64,000 nt of DNA from Symsagittifera roscoffensis (Eukaryota; Xenacoelomorpha; Acoela; Convolutidae). The DNA is taken from positions 43,209,159 to 43,273,158 of the forward strand of contig NC_087064.1 in the NCBI RefSeq assembly GCF_963678635.1. Direction: 5' to 3'. How positions within the stretch are numbered: position 1 is the first letter of the stretch; every line of letters begins with the position of its first letter. A model generated the notes under the pieces. The model was not told the origin of the DNA and made no database searches. It saw nothing but the letters and a program-made list of their open reading frames with translations. The translations under genes and the position numbers were made by a program. Below, piece after piece: positions 1-10,757 of this stretch.

Positions 1-1391
1 AACACGATGCTCCTCCAATTACGTTTTCCCGAAGCTTCCAGTAATGGTTCTACTTCCATCATCACTCGGTGGACTTCATCATTCTCGTCTACTGTATTGT
101 AATCTGTGACAGTTGATCCTCTCTGTTTCTGTCTCTCAAAGTCACTGAAGTTCCCGCTCACGTATCCCATGAACTTCTTTCCTAGTATCGATTCCAACTC
201 TTCCTTGGTTATCTCTGGAACTGCTGAGAACATCTTACATAGCAACTTGTAAGATTTCTCGGACATTCTCGCCAGTCTCACACACTTCGGCACTGAGAAG
301 GCTTGATCCACGATCGTTCTCGTACTCTTTACGTCCACAGCTACGAAATGTACCGGGTATCTGCTCTTGCACATTGGAGCCAATGTTGAAACCACCAAAT
401 ATCGTGCTCCTGATGGTCTGCAATAAATCTCACTGTGTCTGATGTTCATTTCCGTCTCGACCGCTTCCCTCCATTTTCCTATGTATTTCTGCTCGGTTTG
501 CAGAACTCCTGGGAACACTTCTACACTGATGGCTGTGACCATCTCATGTCTCTGTTCTAGATTCAATAGTGACTCTAGAGAACTAAACATGCTGTAGAAT
601 CCTAGTGCAGTCACTAGATTCACCTCGGTTCCTCCATGGCAATCTGCTATCAGTTCCGTTTCTGTTCTTGCTTTCATCACGACGTTTCCAAACAATACCG
701 TCAATTGCTTGTGTTGTTTCTCTAGGGTCTTCACACAGTCCAGACCTCCACAAACGTGACCCTCCAGTCCACAGACTTCCACCAGATAGCTACCAGGTTT
801 GACCCAGTCTTCTGGTCCCCAGCCAGGCAACTCCACTTTATCTTCTCCGTTGCTCCTAGAGGCCGTTATCATCACATTATATATGATGTTAAGGTCACGC
901 AGGTTACAGTCTGCATTCAGTTCCCTCTGCACGTCTTGTGTCGCCCGTAATATCGAGTCAGCGTTGGGACTAGGACACCATGATGGCCTCATCAATTCCC
1001 ACACTGCCATCAAGCTCGTTATCAGTAGTTCATCTGAGAATCCCAACCCAAACTCCACTCTTTTGTCGGATTTTGGTACGGAAGGTGCAGTCACCTCTTC
1101 TTCCAAGACCAGTCCCAATTTGGCCTGTGGATTGTTAATGCTCTTAATCGTTACAATTCTGGACGTCCAGAATCTTAGTAACACCGCCTGCTCGTAATCG
1201 AAGAAGCAATCGCGTATTTCTTCACTCAGGAAAGGGTTGTACGCTATCCCTATGATTCCGGATACGTAGCTATACGATTTCTTCTTGATCGGTCCACAGT
1301 ATTCACTGGACTTCGGCAGTGCCCCTATAGATTCTTTAGTGAGTCTCAGCTCCTTGTTTGAGAATCTCCTGATTTCGTCTATCTTTCTCAT
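1..1391 (-). pseudogene. Second polyprotein of the giant retroelement: C-terminal segment, open at left edge
   Basis: From an ATG at 1391 the frame stays open for 463 codons to the window edge, with coding-like composition throughout. It begins MRKIDEIRRFSNKEL and later has a GWGPEDWVKPGSY stretch and scattered Cys and Trp. The ATG overlaps the TGA that ends the preceding segment (ATGA at 1388-1391). I recognise no domain. It lies downstream of, and probably belongs to, the same polyprotein as the SGNH hydrolase at 6.0-6.8 kb. An env-like role cannot be argued: I see no signal peptide or clear membrane anchor here. True start and end are unknown. Confidence 0.6.
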
Positions 1392-2196
1392 GGTTCTAAT
1401 TCCTTGGGTTCTTTCATGTTCACACTCATCGGTTTGCTTTGCTGCATATCTAGCAGTGCTAGCAAGAGTAAGGCTTTCACTCGCTCATCGCCTTCCCTCA
1501 GCATCTTAACACAAGTGTTCAATGCAGGTACTGAAATCTGCTCTATCATGAATCGAATGAAACAGAGAGCGTCTATCCGCTTCGCACACGCTACTGCTGC
1601 TCCCTCTTGGACTATCAGATCCCTCAGGTTCGTCATAAGGGAAACCTTCTCTTCTTTTGACCTCTTCCAAGTGCTCCATCGTTTCTGCCTGTATCTCGGA
1701 CGACGCTAAAGTCCCGTACGCCTTCTGCTTGAGGGTGGTTCCTTGTAACATTGTCTCTAGATAACCCTCCATGGCACTTTTGTCTTCCAGAGCCATCACG
1801 TACCCTCTAGCCGAGTTTCGGTATTCCAACATTTCCATGTATCCACCTGCTGGTTCATCTATCGACGCAGCCTCCGATACTGTCAGTCGGTTGTATTCTA
1901 CTGGTACTAGTTGTCCTGCGACATTTCCCTTTCCGTGATTCATGGGAGATGGCTTAAAGTCTTTCATTGTGCTCTCCCCACATTGGCTGAGTATTTCCAT
2001 TTCTAAGGTCACTCCTTTTGGATTTATAACCTGTTGACTTTATTCCCGCCATGAGAATGGGTGGCACCATCGCTATATCAGTCAACATTTTATCTGTGCC
2101 AGGCAATTGATAATCACCTTGTCCCAAATCCATGACCTCTTCGACTCGTTTCCTTTTCTCTGAGTTAACAGCTTTCATCGATATCTCCGAATCCAC
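1388..2196 (-). pseudogene. Second polyprotein: broken segment of unknown function
   Basis: Three overlapping frames carry the coding signal in succession (2196-1954, 2012-1506, 1636-1388), so at least two frameshifts lie near 2010 and 1650. The middle piece is acidic and Met/Glu-rich (about residues 40-110 from 2012). The last piece is helical and Leu/Ala-rich and ends at the TGA overlapping the next ATG. No family is recognised. Near 1650 both frames read sensibly on either side of a purine-rich run, which fits a small indel better than a programmed shift. Confidence 0.5.
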
Positions 2197-2234
2197 CTTC
2201 TTCTTTCCGACTCTCTCGGTATCACTCTGCTGCC

Positions 2235-3141
2235 TTACTTCATTTTCATCGCATTGATCTTATCAATCACCAATTTTGATCGCATCGTCCCTCTCCTGGT
2301 TCTTGACAGATACACCACCTCTCCTTTATCGTCCTGCGGTGTCATCTTGATAGGAGAATTCACTTCACTTTCATCAGTGGCCGAGTCGATCAACAACTCA
2401 CTCAGTCTCCCTTCACACTCGTCAAGCTTGTCAAGGATTTCCCTCATCAAGGGTTGGTTGAGACCCGTTTTCAGAATGGACTGGGTCCCATAGCTCTGAA
2501 CCACTGTCCAGACTTCTTCCATGGACGCCACTCTGTCCAATTTGCCTCCCGTCCTATTCTCGTGGTCTCGGTGATGTACTTCCCATTCTTCTTCGGGCAG
2601 CATTCCCAAGAAAGGTACTCTGGCTGAAGCCTCTATTTTTCTCCTTCTAGGTGATTCCATGAGGATTCTTTGGTCGTTATTCCTTGAATTGCCAGGAGAG
2701 CTGCTCTCCGGCAAATTCCATTTCATTTCCATAAAGGCTGACGGAGGCTCCAGTTTCGAGATGCCTTCATACGCTGGCTCAGTCGTCTCCAACGTATCTG
2801 CATTGTTCTCAAGATCACTGAAGATATTGAAATCCAGGCTGGATGCTCCTCCTGTCGATGCCCTGTCGTCTTCCCCACCAGCTTGACTTGCATCTTGTTG
2901 CATAGGGTTCTTCGGTTTGACGGCTTCCTCCCTGTCCGTCATCTCCTTCTGACCTATCTCTGTTTGAGCTCGAGGGTCTTTGTTCATCATTGTCGGCTCC
3001 TTCCGGAAATCTCTGTATGATCAATGTACCGGCCGATCCATCTTCCTCTTCTACATGGACCACTTTGATTTCCTCGCAGCCGAAGGGTGCTAGGAAGGTT
3101 CTCGCCTGCAGTGTTCCTGCCACTTTCAACTCCGGTTTCAC
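2235..3141 (-). pseudogene. Second polyprotein: acidic, low-complexity linker segment
   Basis: Two frames overlap between 2815 and 2990. The upstream one (from 3141) begins with a folded-looking stretch containing an EEIKVVHVEEEDG segment. The downstream one (251 codons from an ATG at 2990) is rich in Glu, Asp, Ser and Pro, reads like a disordered linker and ends in a basic stretch (SRTRRGTMRSK). A frameshift in roughly 2960-3000 must join them. No recognised domain. It lies between the unknown segment at 3.2-4.5 kb and the segments running to the left edge. Confidence 0.5.
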
Positions 3142-3163
3142 ACTAGTCAGGATTAAGGAGGCT

Positions 3164-4468
3164 TCAGGCAGTTCGGTTTTGCCTCATCTTCATCGGAGCT
3201 AAGCCTAATCCCGTCCATTCCTCGTCAAATCTTCCAGGCTTGGGAGTCGCAGCGTTGCTTATTCGCCTTCTCGTCGCTTGATCCGTAAATGCAAATCGTG
3301 TGTATTGTAACACGGCGGCATTTCTCCCTACAAAGTATGGATCCATCGTTCCCACGAAATTCCCTACTCTCCTTTCATTGGTTTCGAAAGCTCTCAACCT
3401 AGGAGTTTGTACCACGGAGACTGCTCGGAGCAACATCCTTCTTATCAGAGGGAATTCAGGGATTGCCTCCGGCAGCTTCTCGTAATCACCCCAGTCCTTC
3501 GTCTCTTCTCTCACTTTATGATATACTGCAGTGAGACGAGGCACTCTGGTTATTTCACCATTCGTTTTATCATAGGGTCTCAGATTCCAAAGCTTCGGAA
3601 ACACTTCGATGTGCCCTCTTTCTACTTCTCCCATGCGATCACGGAAGTGATCGTCAAAATTGATGACTGTCATCTCTGGCTCCGATATTTTCGTAAATAA
3701 CAGATCTTCACTCATGAGCTCCCGCAATGTGTGCTGCTCACACCAGTTCAGTGTACTACCGTCCACTGCTGATATGAGGTTCAGGTGCAGCACCGACCTC
3801 CTATATGCCTCCACCTTAACGTCAGGGAACGCAAACGTGACTGCTGGTCCACAGATCACTGTCACAAACTCCGTGACTCCTCTGATCAGCGCTAAAGGAT
3901 CGGTTCTCATAGCCAAGCTCAGATCGGTTAACAGGGGCATGCCTCCAACATGTCGTGTAACATCTTCCTCTCTTTCAATAGTCTCGTCTTCTTCCGTTCC
4001 GAAGCGATTTTGTTGTAAGAGATAATGGATAAGAGTGTGTCTCAGGTCTCTTATCTTATTCCACGAGTCCGTGGACTTCTTCATATCTAAGTTCCTCACT
4101 CTCTCTCTCATCTGCTCTGGACAACGTGTCAATTTCATTAGTCCTCCCAAGTTTCCGTGGGTAATCGCAATCAATGTCAGAAGTCCATCTAACCGCAGGT
4201 TCTGAATTCCTTGGGTGAGCAGCATCGCCGGTCCTTTCACGAAACTCACTGCTCCAAATGTCACGAACAAGGCTATTAGTTCCACTATTGACACTTCCAC
4301 TACTGCTTGGAGGAATTCTTTTATCAAGTAATGCGAGACTTTCGGGTAGACTTTTGCCAAAAGGACGCGGTCCATCCGGCTCCCAACCCTTCCAGCATGC
4401 TGAGTAATCAGACACATTCCGTTCACAAATTCAGCGGTCTTTTCTCCGGCATTTTCCGCCAGGTTCAC
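3164..4468 (-). pseudogene. Second polyprotein: 434-codon conserved-looking segment
   Basis: This is the longest uninterrupted frame of the second polyprotein. The first codon of the open stretch is GTG, preceded closely by an in-frame TAG near 4472, so it is a continuation rather than a true start. About residues 45-105 are hydrophobic and could be a helical or membrane-associated region. The remainder is a mixed alpha/beta-looking soluble sequence with conserved-looking WCEQHTLRELM and VERGHIEVFPKLWNLRPYDK stretches. The segment ends at a TGA where the downstream frame (3141 onward) takes over through a frameshift. I do not recognise the family. Confidence 0.55.
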
Positions 4469-4471
4469 CTC

Positions 4472-5460
4472 CTACAACAAGTAGGCATGGATCTTTGCGA
4501 TCATCACAGGGCCTTGCTCAAAAGCATCTGCATCCAATGCCGCTACTCTAGGATTCAGGTAAAGCCACTGGTTGGCTTCCGGCTTGGTTCTCAAAACCAT
4601 CGCCTCCAAATGAGCTCTCGTCTGCATTTTTCCTCCTCGTGTTTTCACCTGTCAGTTCCATTGCTCGGAAACATAAGTCGTTGGACATCGCCGCGATCAC
4701 TCGATGGTCGTCGTCTATTCCCGGTTTCAGTTTGAGCTGTCGACTGAAATTGGACAGTTCCAACCCCACCACCTCGTCCAACACTAACATGTGTAGCGCA
4801 TGGTCCTTGAATCCTCTCATCGCGTTTGAGATATCTGTCCACATTGCAGGTAGTTCAGCCTTGAGTGGCCTCAGGTTCTCCATCTCTATCATGCGATTCG
4901 GGGCTGATATGATCACATCATATTTTCTTTCCGAAAGCAAGGTCACAATCGCATACACAAATTTCAGTCCATCCGGGAGATATGCATACCCCGGAGACAA
5001 CGCGAATACTATTCTCGGTGTCACTTTGGTGAACGACCCCTCCTTCGTCGCATCCACCACTTCACCCATCGACTCAAAGATATCTTTTATCGCTGGCCAC
5101 ACAGCGTTCTCTGCCATTGTAGGATCTCTGAGTCTGCTCAGAAAACCTCTACTGTGTAGATGGTCATTGATGCCAGCAAACACGCTCGTAATTGGGTTCA
5201 TGTCCGTCTGCCTTTGTACCCCTATAGCCAGAGATATCGATTGCAGTAGGTCCAGGTCGACCGCTGCCAACATTATGACGTCCGGCCAAAACAGAGACTG
5301 GAGGTGTACACGAACTCTGAATTCGCTACTATCATAATCTTGGCCTTCCTCATTTCTGCTTTGTCATAGGCGGCGAAGATGGTCTCATCTTTCTTTATCG
5401 CTTTCAATCCGCCGTATCTTTGGACATCACCATCTTGATTCACTAGTTTTGGTTATATTC
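4472..5460 (-). pseudogene. Second polyprotein: possible second, degenerate SGNH-like domain
   Basis: The open core is 5273-4548. It contains an AGINDHLHSRG motif, resembling the GxND block III of SGNH hydrolases, and later a GIDDDHRVIAAMSNDL stretch that supplies an Asp-x-x-His-like spacing. Upstream (about 5450-5310, shifted frame) coding continues with a strand-like KAKIMIV segment where block I would sit, but no GDS nucleophile motif is visible. A frameshift near 5310 joins that part to PDVIMLAAVDLD. Downstream, near 4620, the coding signal changes frame again and reaches a TAG near 4472. The resemblance is by motif only; a catalytically dead or unrelated Rossmann-like fold is equally possible. 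Confidence 0.4.
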
Positions 5461-5466
5461 TCTCCT

Positions 5467-6035
5467 TCACATGACCAGGGGTGAGCTTACTTGCCTGAAC
5501 ATCTTCACATGTTGTCCGATTGGCGCCCTTGTCACTAGAAATCTTCCAGGTCTCTCTTCTCGATTCCCTTCATCATGATTCAATCTCACGTCTTGCAATG
5601 GTCTCGCGTTCACTGGTCCCATTGTGTTGTTAGAGGGCAGTCCCTCTAGGTCAGCAAATCTCAAGGCCGTCGTGGAGCTGAAATTTATGCTAGCGGCTAT
5701 CAACCAGTCTACGCCGGTTATCGAGTACAATCTGCTGACGGATAGCGTCGCTCCATTCAGCATCCTCCTTGCATCTTCGATGAAGCTTACCCTCTGGAGA
5801 TCCAGCTTCATTAGCTCGTCTTTGTATACATGCCAGGGAGACGGTATGTGTCTTGACCACATCAACGAGCCTCTGCCCGGGCGTCTCTCCTCTCGACTGG
5901 TACTTGTCGTCTCCGATCTAGTGTCCAATCTAGACGTGCCGGATGGATGGTCCTCCTCATCGGCGCTTCTCCCAATCAATCCTGTACGTCTGTCCTTTGA
6001 CCTGGTTCGCTGGAGCTCTGTTGTCAGTAGTTCGT
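5467..6035 (-). pseudogene. Second polyprotein: linker between the two hydrolase-like segments
   Basis: The main open stretch (5979-5467) starts basic and low-complexity (Arg/Ser/Thr/Glu-rich), then becomes more ordered, with a WHVYKDELMKLDLQRVSF region. It ends at a TGA. Immediately upstream the coding signal moves from the SGNH frame into a short third frame (DNRAPANQVKGQTYRIDW) and then into this one, so two small shifts lie between about 6035 and 5975. No family is recognised. Confidence 0.45.
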
Positions 6036-6821
6036 GACGGCCGGGACCGTCCCCAAGCGTGTTTCCAGGCTAGGAGGCACAAAGGTAGTAATCACCGCGT
6101 CACTCGCTGTTCCTTCTTCCTTCAGCACTCCTGTGTCAAAGAGTTCCGCCTCTGGTTCGTCCAACCGTTCTCGAAAGACTCAATTCAACCAAACTTGTCC
6201 TTCGATACTACCGAAGTGGATGCCGTCCGTGGTCAGTCTGGCCTGATCCATAGCTGTCAACTCATGTTCGATGTCCATGAGGATCATTCTTCCGGCGTTC
6301 CGACTTGCGAGGTTCCTCAAGATGTTATTCCACCTGACGACTCCCTCGTTGTGCCTTCTTCCTGCTGCTGTCAAGCTTCTCGTGTTCATTGGCACAGTGC
6401 AAACGGTCAGTACCGCGCAATTGAATTTCTGCCAGAGGGTAGTAAACAAACACACAATCATTGACTCCCATAGTGCTTCCTGCTCATCTGAACCTCTAGA
6501 GATGTCATTCGTCGCGACCAGGATCATCACATTGGGGATACTCCCTGGATTCATCAGTTCCACCATTCGATATAACTGGGCTATCGTCGCGCCTCCAAAG
6601 GCCATCACCGTGGTGACCCACGAGGTCCTCAAATTCGATAGTACTCTGACCAAGCTGTCTCCAAGTATCAGATGAGATGTCCCCAGTGGTGGTTGCTGCA
6701 GGTTTACTGCCGGGCTCCAAGTCGCTCGATTGAAGCAAGCTCTCGGATCTGTCTCCGGAACTCCCGTGAAATTATACTTCAATTGATTGTTCTTTTGTAC
6801 GTCTATTATGCGAGACGTCAC
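6035..6821 (-). pseudogene. SGNH/GDSL hydrolase domain in the retroelement's second polyprotein
   Basis: The open frame 6821-6180 (213 codons) holds the four SGNH blocks in order. GDSL is at residues 54-57 (nucleophile Ser56), the glycine block FGGAT around 75-79, ATND at 103-106 (Asn105, oxyanion hole), and DGIHF at 199-203 (Asp199/His202). All expected catalytic residues are present. The family hydrolyses esters or acetyl groups on lipids and carbohydrates; the substrate here is unknown. At 6180-6182 a TGA interrupts WLN-VFRERLDE. The frame reads on sensibly to another TGA near 6037, so the first is probably a CGA-to-TGA change. The domain follows a coiled-coil N terminus through a frameshift near 6815. 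SGNH domains are known in some CR1-like LINEs; one in a Ty3-like element would be unusual. Confidence 0.75.
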
Positions 6822-7623
6822 TTATCCCCTGTCTGATGACGGTCTGGGAGAGTCGTACTCTGCCCGTGTCGTCGATCGTTCTATAGGGTGCAGTCACCCC
6901 GGAACCTGGCGCATTCTTGTTGGCGACCAGTCGTCCAGCTGTCTCTATCAGCTTCCTCACTGTCTGTTCCACGACGGGGTCACCCAAGGTGTCACTAGGG
7001 TCCGGGATCGTCACTCGATTTGTCTCTGTCGGGAGCCGTGTCTCCGTTGTTTGACTCATTTCTCGAGGCGTCAAGAGCTCCATCGGGGACTGCCCAGGAG
7101 GAATATTCCTTGCAGGTATCACTTTCTCCACGGCCGTTGTCAACGCCATCTGTTCCGATCGCTCTTTGTAGTCCTGCCTCAAGCGCTCAATTTCTTGACC
7201 CTGCTTTTTGTTGCAAACTTCGAACAATCTTCTCCACATGTCTCGATCGTCCTCCATCTTGAGCATGCTTTTGGTCATCTCGTCCAGCTCCTTCTTCGTA
7301 CTTTCCAGTTCATCCTTCATCTCATCCAGATCTTGCATGGTTTGGTTCGTCTGAACCTTCTGTCCTACTTCCGCCCTCTTTGGTGGCACAGCTGCTCTCA
7401 GTGGTGAACCAGACGAGGCAGCCTCGCTGTTTATCTCCTGATGCATTCTCGTCAGCCCAGGTTTGGGCTTGGAGGGCATAGGCATCTCACCTGGTTGGTA
7501 AGTCCTAGAACTTCCCAATCGAGGCTCATTCGCCAAGTCACTCCCTGAGAGAGCCCCTTTTCTCCACCTCATCACTCTCATGTTCGGGCGGTCTAGTACT
7601 CCCCTCTCTCCATATGCTGCCAT
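6772..7623 (-). pseudogene. Second polyprotein: N-terminal coiled-coil region
   Basis: This is the likely N terminus of the second polyprotein. The first ATG of the open stretch is at 7623 (MAAYGERGVLDRPN), and an in-frame TGA lies about 65 bases upstream. A basic, Pro/Ser-rich lead is followed by a strong coiled coil (about residues 100-175: LDEMKDELESTKKELDEM and later heptads), then a Pro/Thr-rich linker. The coding signal passes into the SGNH frame near 6815, where the two frames overlap. The coiled coil suggests the hydrolase would be displayed as an oligomer; that is inference. Confidence 0.6.
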
Positions 7624-8069
7624 CAACAGGAGTTCCGTGGGGCGGTCCCCACGGTTGTCATGCCCCAAGATGTTGATCAGTTGTTGATCAATTCATTCAA
7701 GTTGAAATTGTCCATACTGTTCTTCAGATTTGATTTGTTTCAATTCGATTCCAAGGTTTATACTCAAGTGAACAATTAAATGATCAATCAGGATCTAGAA
7801 AAGAAGTCACAAATATCACACTTGTCATTCTCACCTTAACATACATTGTTAAAATTTGCTTAAAAACAGTTCAGATAAAAAGAGATTTATCCTAAAATTT
7901 ATTAAAATCAATCGGTCTCTAAAATTTTGGAATTCGACCTAAGATTGGACAGTCCAAACTTTGGATCTATTCCTAAGATCGTCATTCAGTTGTTCATGGT
8001 CACTAACCCCTTCTTGCCTAAGAGCTTAATAACATAACACATAATATAACATAGCACACATATCACACA
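7624..8069 (-). other. AT-rich spacer between the two retroelement polyproteins
   Basis: About 450 bases with no coding signal, clearly more AT-rich than the coding DNA on both sides. It separates the end of the integrase frame from the start of the second polyprotein. It does not resemble the sequence flanking gag at 17.6-18.3 kb, so it does not look like an LTR separating two elements. It could hold an internal promoter or a splice acceptor for expressing the second polyprotein; I could not identify either. Confidence 0.5.
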
Positions 8070-10757
8070 TTACATACAACTTAGTCTTTGGCCTAACACC
8101 CTCTCGCGCGTCGCACAGCCTATACTTAAGTAATATTTCTTATGTAAAAATACTTGTGTAATAGTATCAGAGAATATCACGTGTAAAAGCGCGTACAATT
8201 CCCGAGGATGCAGTCTTCCTCTGTTTGGATCGTACACTGGAAGCGAGAGTTCCTTCACGTCCATTTCCACGAGGAAGTCCCTCAGCCTCGTCAAGGACAA
8301 GACTAGGTTCTCTGGGTCCACGTGCTGCTTCTCCGTCGCCCTCGTTACCAAGAAGCATAGGTATTTTCCCGGTATCTGCGACGCCGCCGGAGGTAAGGCC
8401 GCTACGCCCCCTATCCCTGGTCTTTGCTTCCAAAGGAATTCCACGTTTTTGTATTCTCTCTTAAAATCTGCCGCTAACGCTGTCCTAAAACTCATGTCTG
8501 CTGTGATTGCTATCGCACATGTTCTATTTGTGAGTATGAAATCACTGTCTGTTAGTATTATGTTGCTTGAATATTCATTTGGTAAGTTAAAATATGACTC
8601 AACTACCCTCCCTCTGTCAGGTTTCTTAGGTTCTTCGCCTGTTTCTGCTTCTAAGTCTCCTGTTTCTCTTGCTATTCTTAATTTTTTTATTATCAAGTTT
8701 TCAGTGTGGGTAAGTCCTACCCCCACTCCCCGGACAAAAATATCCATCGACGTCCCCGTCGATTGCATACCGGGTATCAAGTCGAGGTTAGAAGCTGGAA
8801 TGAGTAGTCGTCCTTCCTGGGCAGCCCAGGAAGGATCATCTCGTTCGGTCTTGATGTATTTCATGCTTTCACGATCTACGTCTTGAATCGTGACGCTGGT
8901 CTCCTCAGGGTCCGAGGTCTTTTCGTTCAGCCACTCTAAGACACGCAGGTTCGTCAAGTCTTGTTCATACGACTGCTGTTGCTCGTCGTCGAATTCTACC
9001 TCGGGTTTCGACCGGTCGTCGACCCACTCATCGTCGTAATCATCGACTATGTCAATGTCTTGTGACACAGTTATTTCTTCTAGACCCAATACTTCCTCCG
9101 CTGTCTTCTTCAGATCTATCCTATAAACTACAAAGTCGTCACCGTAAGGATTGTTTTTCCTTCTTGATCTTGTCCCGTCCTTCTGACGAGTCTGTATCGT
9201 GAACGGAAGATCCGGTTCCAAGTTCTTGGGAACTTCTATCTGTTCAGGATCCTGCCAAACTTCCTCTGCGTAGGGTAAGGTTTCATCGTCCGCTTCGATC
9301 TCCTCGTTTGGATCCAGGTCCAGCGGTGTATCCGTTCCTTCCTCCACGACTTCGTTTCCATCGTTCTTCTCCCTGGTGCCCTTCTCGTTGACCTCACAAG
9401 CAGGATCCATCATTAGATAATCCCCTTCTTCCATATCTGCAGGTATACACCAGTCTTCTGTCGATGGATTGTGTGGCTTGATGTTCTCGTAGTGGGCGGC
9501 TCGGCCAGTACTCAGTCTATAAAAGCGTCCCTCCTGGTGCACCTCTGTAATCATGAAGGGTCCCCTCCATTTTTTTAGGAGCTTTTTCGTCCCTTTCGGT
9601 GGTATAACGTTCTGAAATACCCATACGTAGTCTCCCACCGAGTAAGCCTTTGCACCAGCTGCTTTCTTGTCGAATCTTTTCATCTGCCTTGCCTGTGCTT
9701 GCTGAGTATTTCGTCTACACAAATCGTTCAACTCCTGTTGGCGTCTGATCACATCCCTCACGTAGACCTGTGGAGACGTTTTCTTTCCCTCGTACTCTGG
9801 GTAGAAGAAGGTTAAGGGTAAAGACTTCTCGTGTCCAGTTAGCATCATGTGTGGACTGGCTCCGGTGGTGGAGTGTTGTGTGCTGTTATATGCTTCCATC
9901 ACCTGTGGAAGGTATCTGTCCCAATCGGTCATGTACCTGGAACAATATACTCTCATCATCGACACTAACGTCCTATTCTGTCTTTCCACTAAGCCATTCG
10001 TCTGAGGGTGGTATGTCGTGGAGTGAGCTTGAGCGACTTGTGAGCGTCTCATAAGCTCTTTCGTAAGCTCTCCTACGAAAGCTGTTCCATTATTCGATTG
10101 AAACGTCATCGGAAAACAACCATGTCTTGCTATCCACGTATTGATCAGGTGGTCGCATGTCTCTTCCGCCGAGGCAGTTATGCAGGGCACGGCCTCTGCA
10201 TACTTCGTAAAATGATCTATCATGACCAACACCTGATTATAACCACTGTCTGTCATGCATATCTTCTGGTGATCTATCTGCACCACCTCATTGAATTCAG
10301 ACGACTCGATCGATTGTAATGGAAATCGCAACTTCCTTGGATCCTTGACTTGTTGGCATGACAGACATGCTGTTATCCACTTCTCGCATGCCTTTTTTGT
10401 TCCAGGCCACTCAAAGCGCTTCAGGATTCTCTGATATACTTTGTCGATCCCCTGATGGCCCATCTGATCATGTGACCTGAATAATAGTTCTGTCTGATAG
10501 AGCTGCGGTAACACTATCGCGTTATACTTGTATAGGACTCTGTCTTCCTCTCTTCTTTTGCAATTCACAATCCCGTCCTTGTTCAAATACAACCTCCCTT
10601 CCTTCTGCATGAAGTATTGTCTCAGGATACGATAACTATCTTCCTCGAGGTCCCCTTTATCCGGAGAACCATTTTCAATCCACCTTTTCAGGTTGCTTGT
10701 CATGCGATCATTTCTCTGCGACCTGAGAAGATCCGAGAGTCTGTATCTCGCCTTCAA
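8070..10757 (-). pseudogene. Ty3-type integrase with long C-terminal extension, catalytic Asp mutated
   Basis: An 895-codon stretch. The HHCC zinc-binding domain has His96, His101, Cys131 and Cys134. The catalytic core has Asp162 (VQIDHQK) and Glu258 (GLVERQN), but the middle residue of the DDE triad is Asn222 (QSNNGTAF), where QSDNGTAF is expected (codon at 10092-10094). A GPY/F-like module follows (KKWRGPFMITEV, about residue 400). Some 450 further residues, acidic then mixed, extend to the TGA and match no integrase domain I know. The frame is preceded by a TAA at about 10758 that separates it from the linker upstream. Integration activity is not expected from this copy. Confidence 0.85.

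Noticed and set aside
1388-1391. ATGA overlap as termination-reinitiation between ORFs
   Set aside because: A second ATGA at 17139-17142 lies at a clear frameshift with coding signal upstream of the ATG, so the overlaps are probably coincidental.
7669-8069. Spacer as an LTR separating two independent elements
   Set aside because: No matching sequence was found flanking gag at 17.6-18.3 kb, and both sides share strand and composition.
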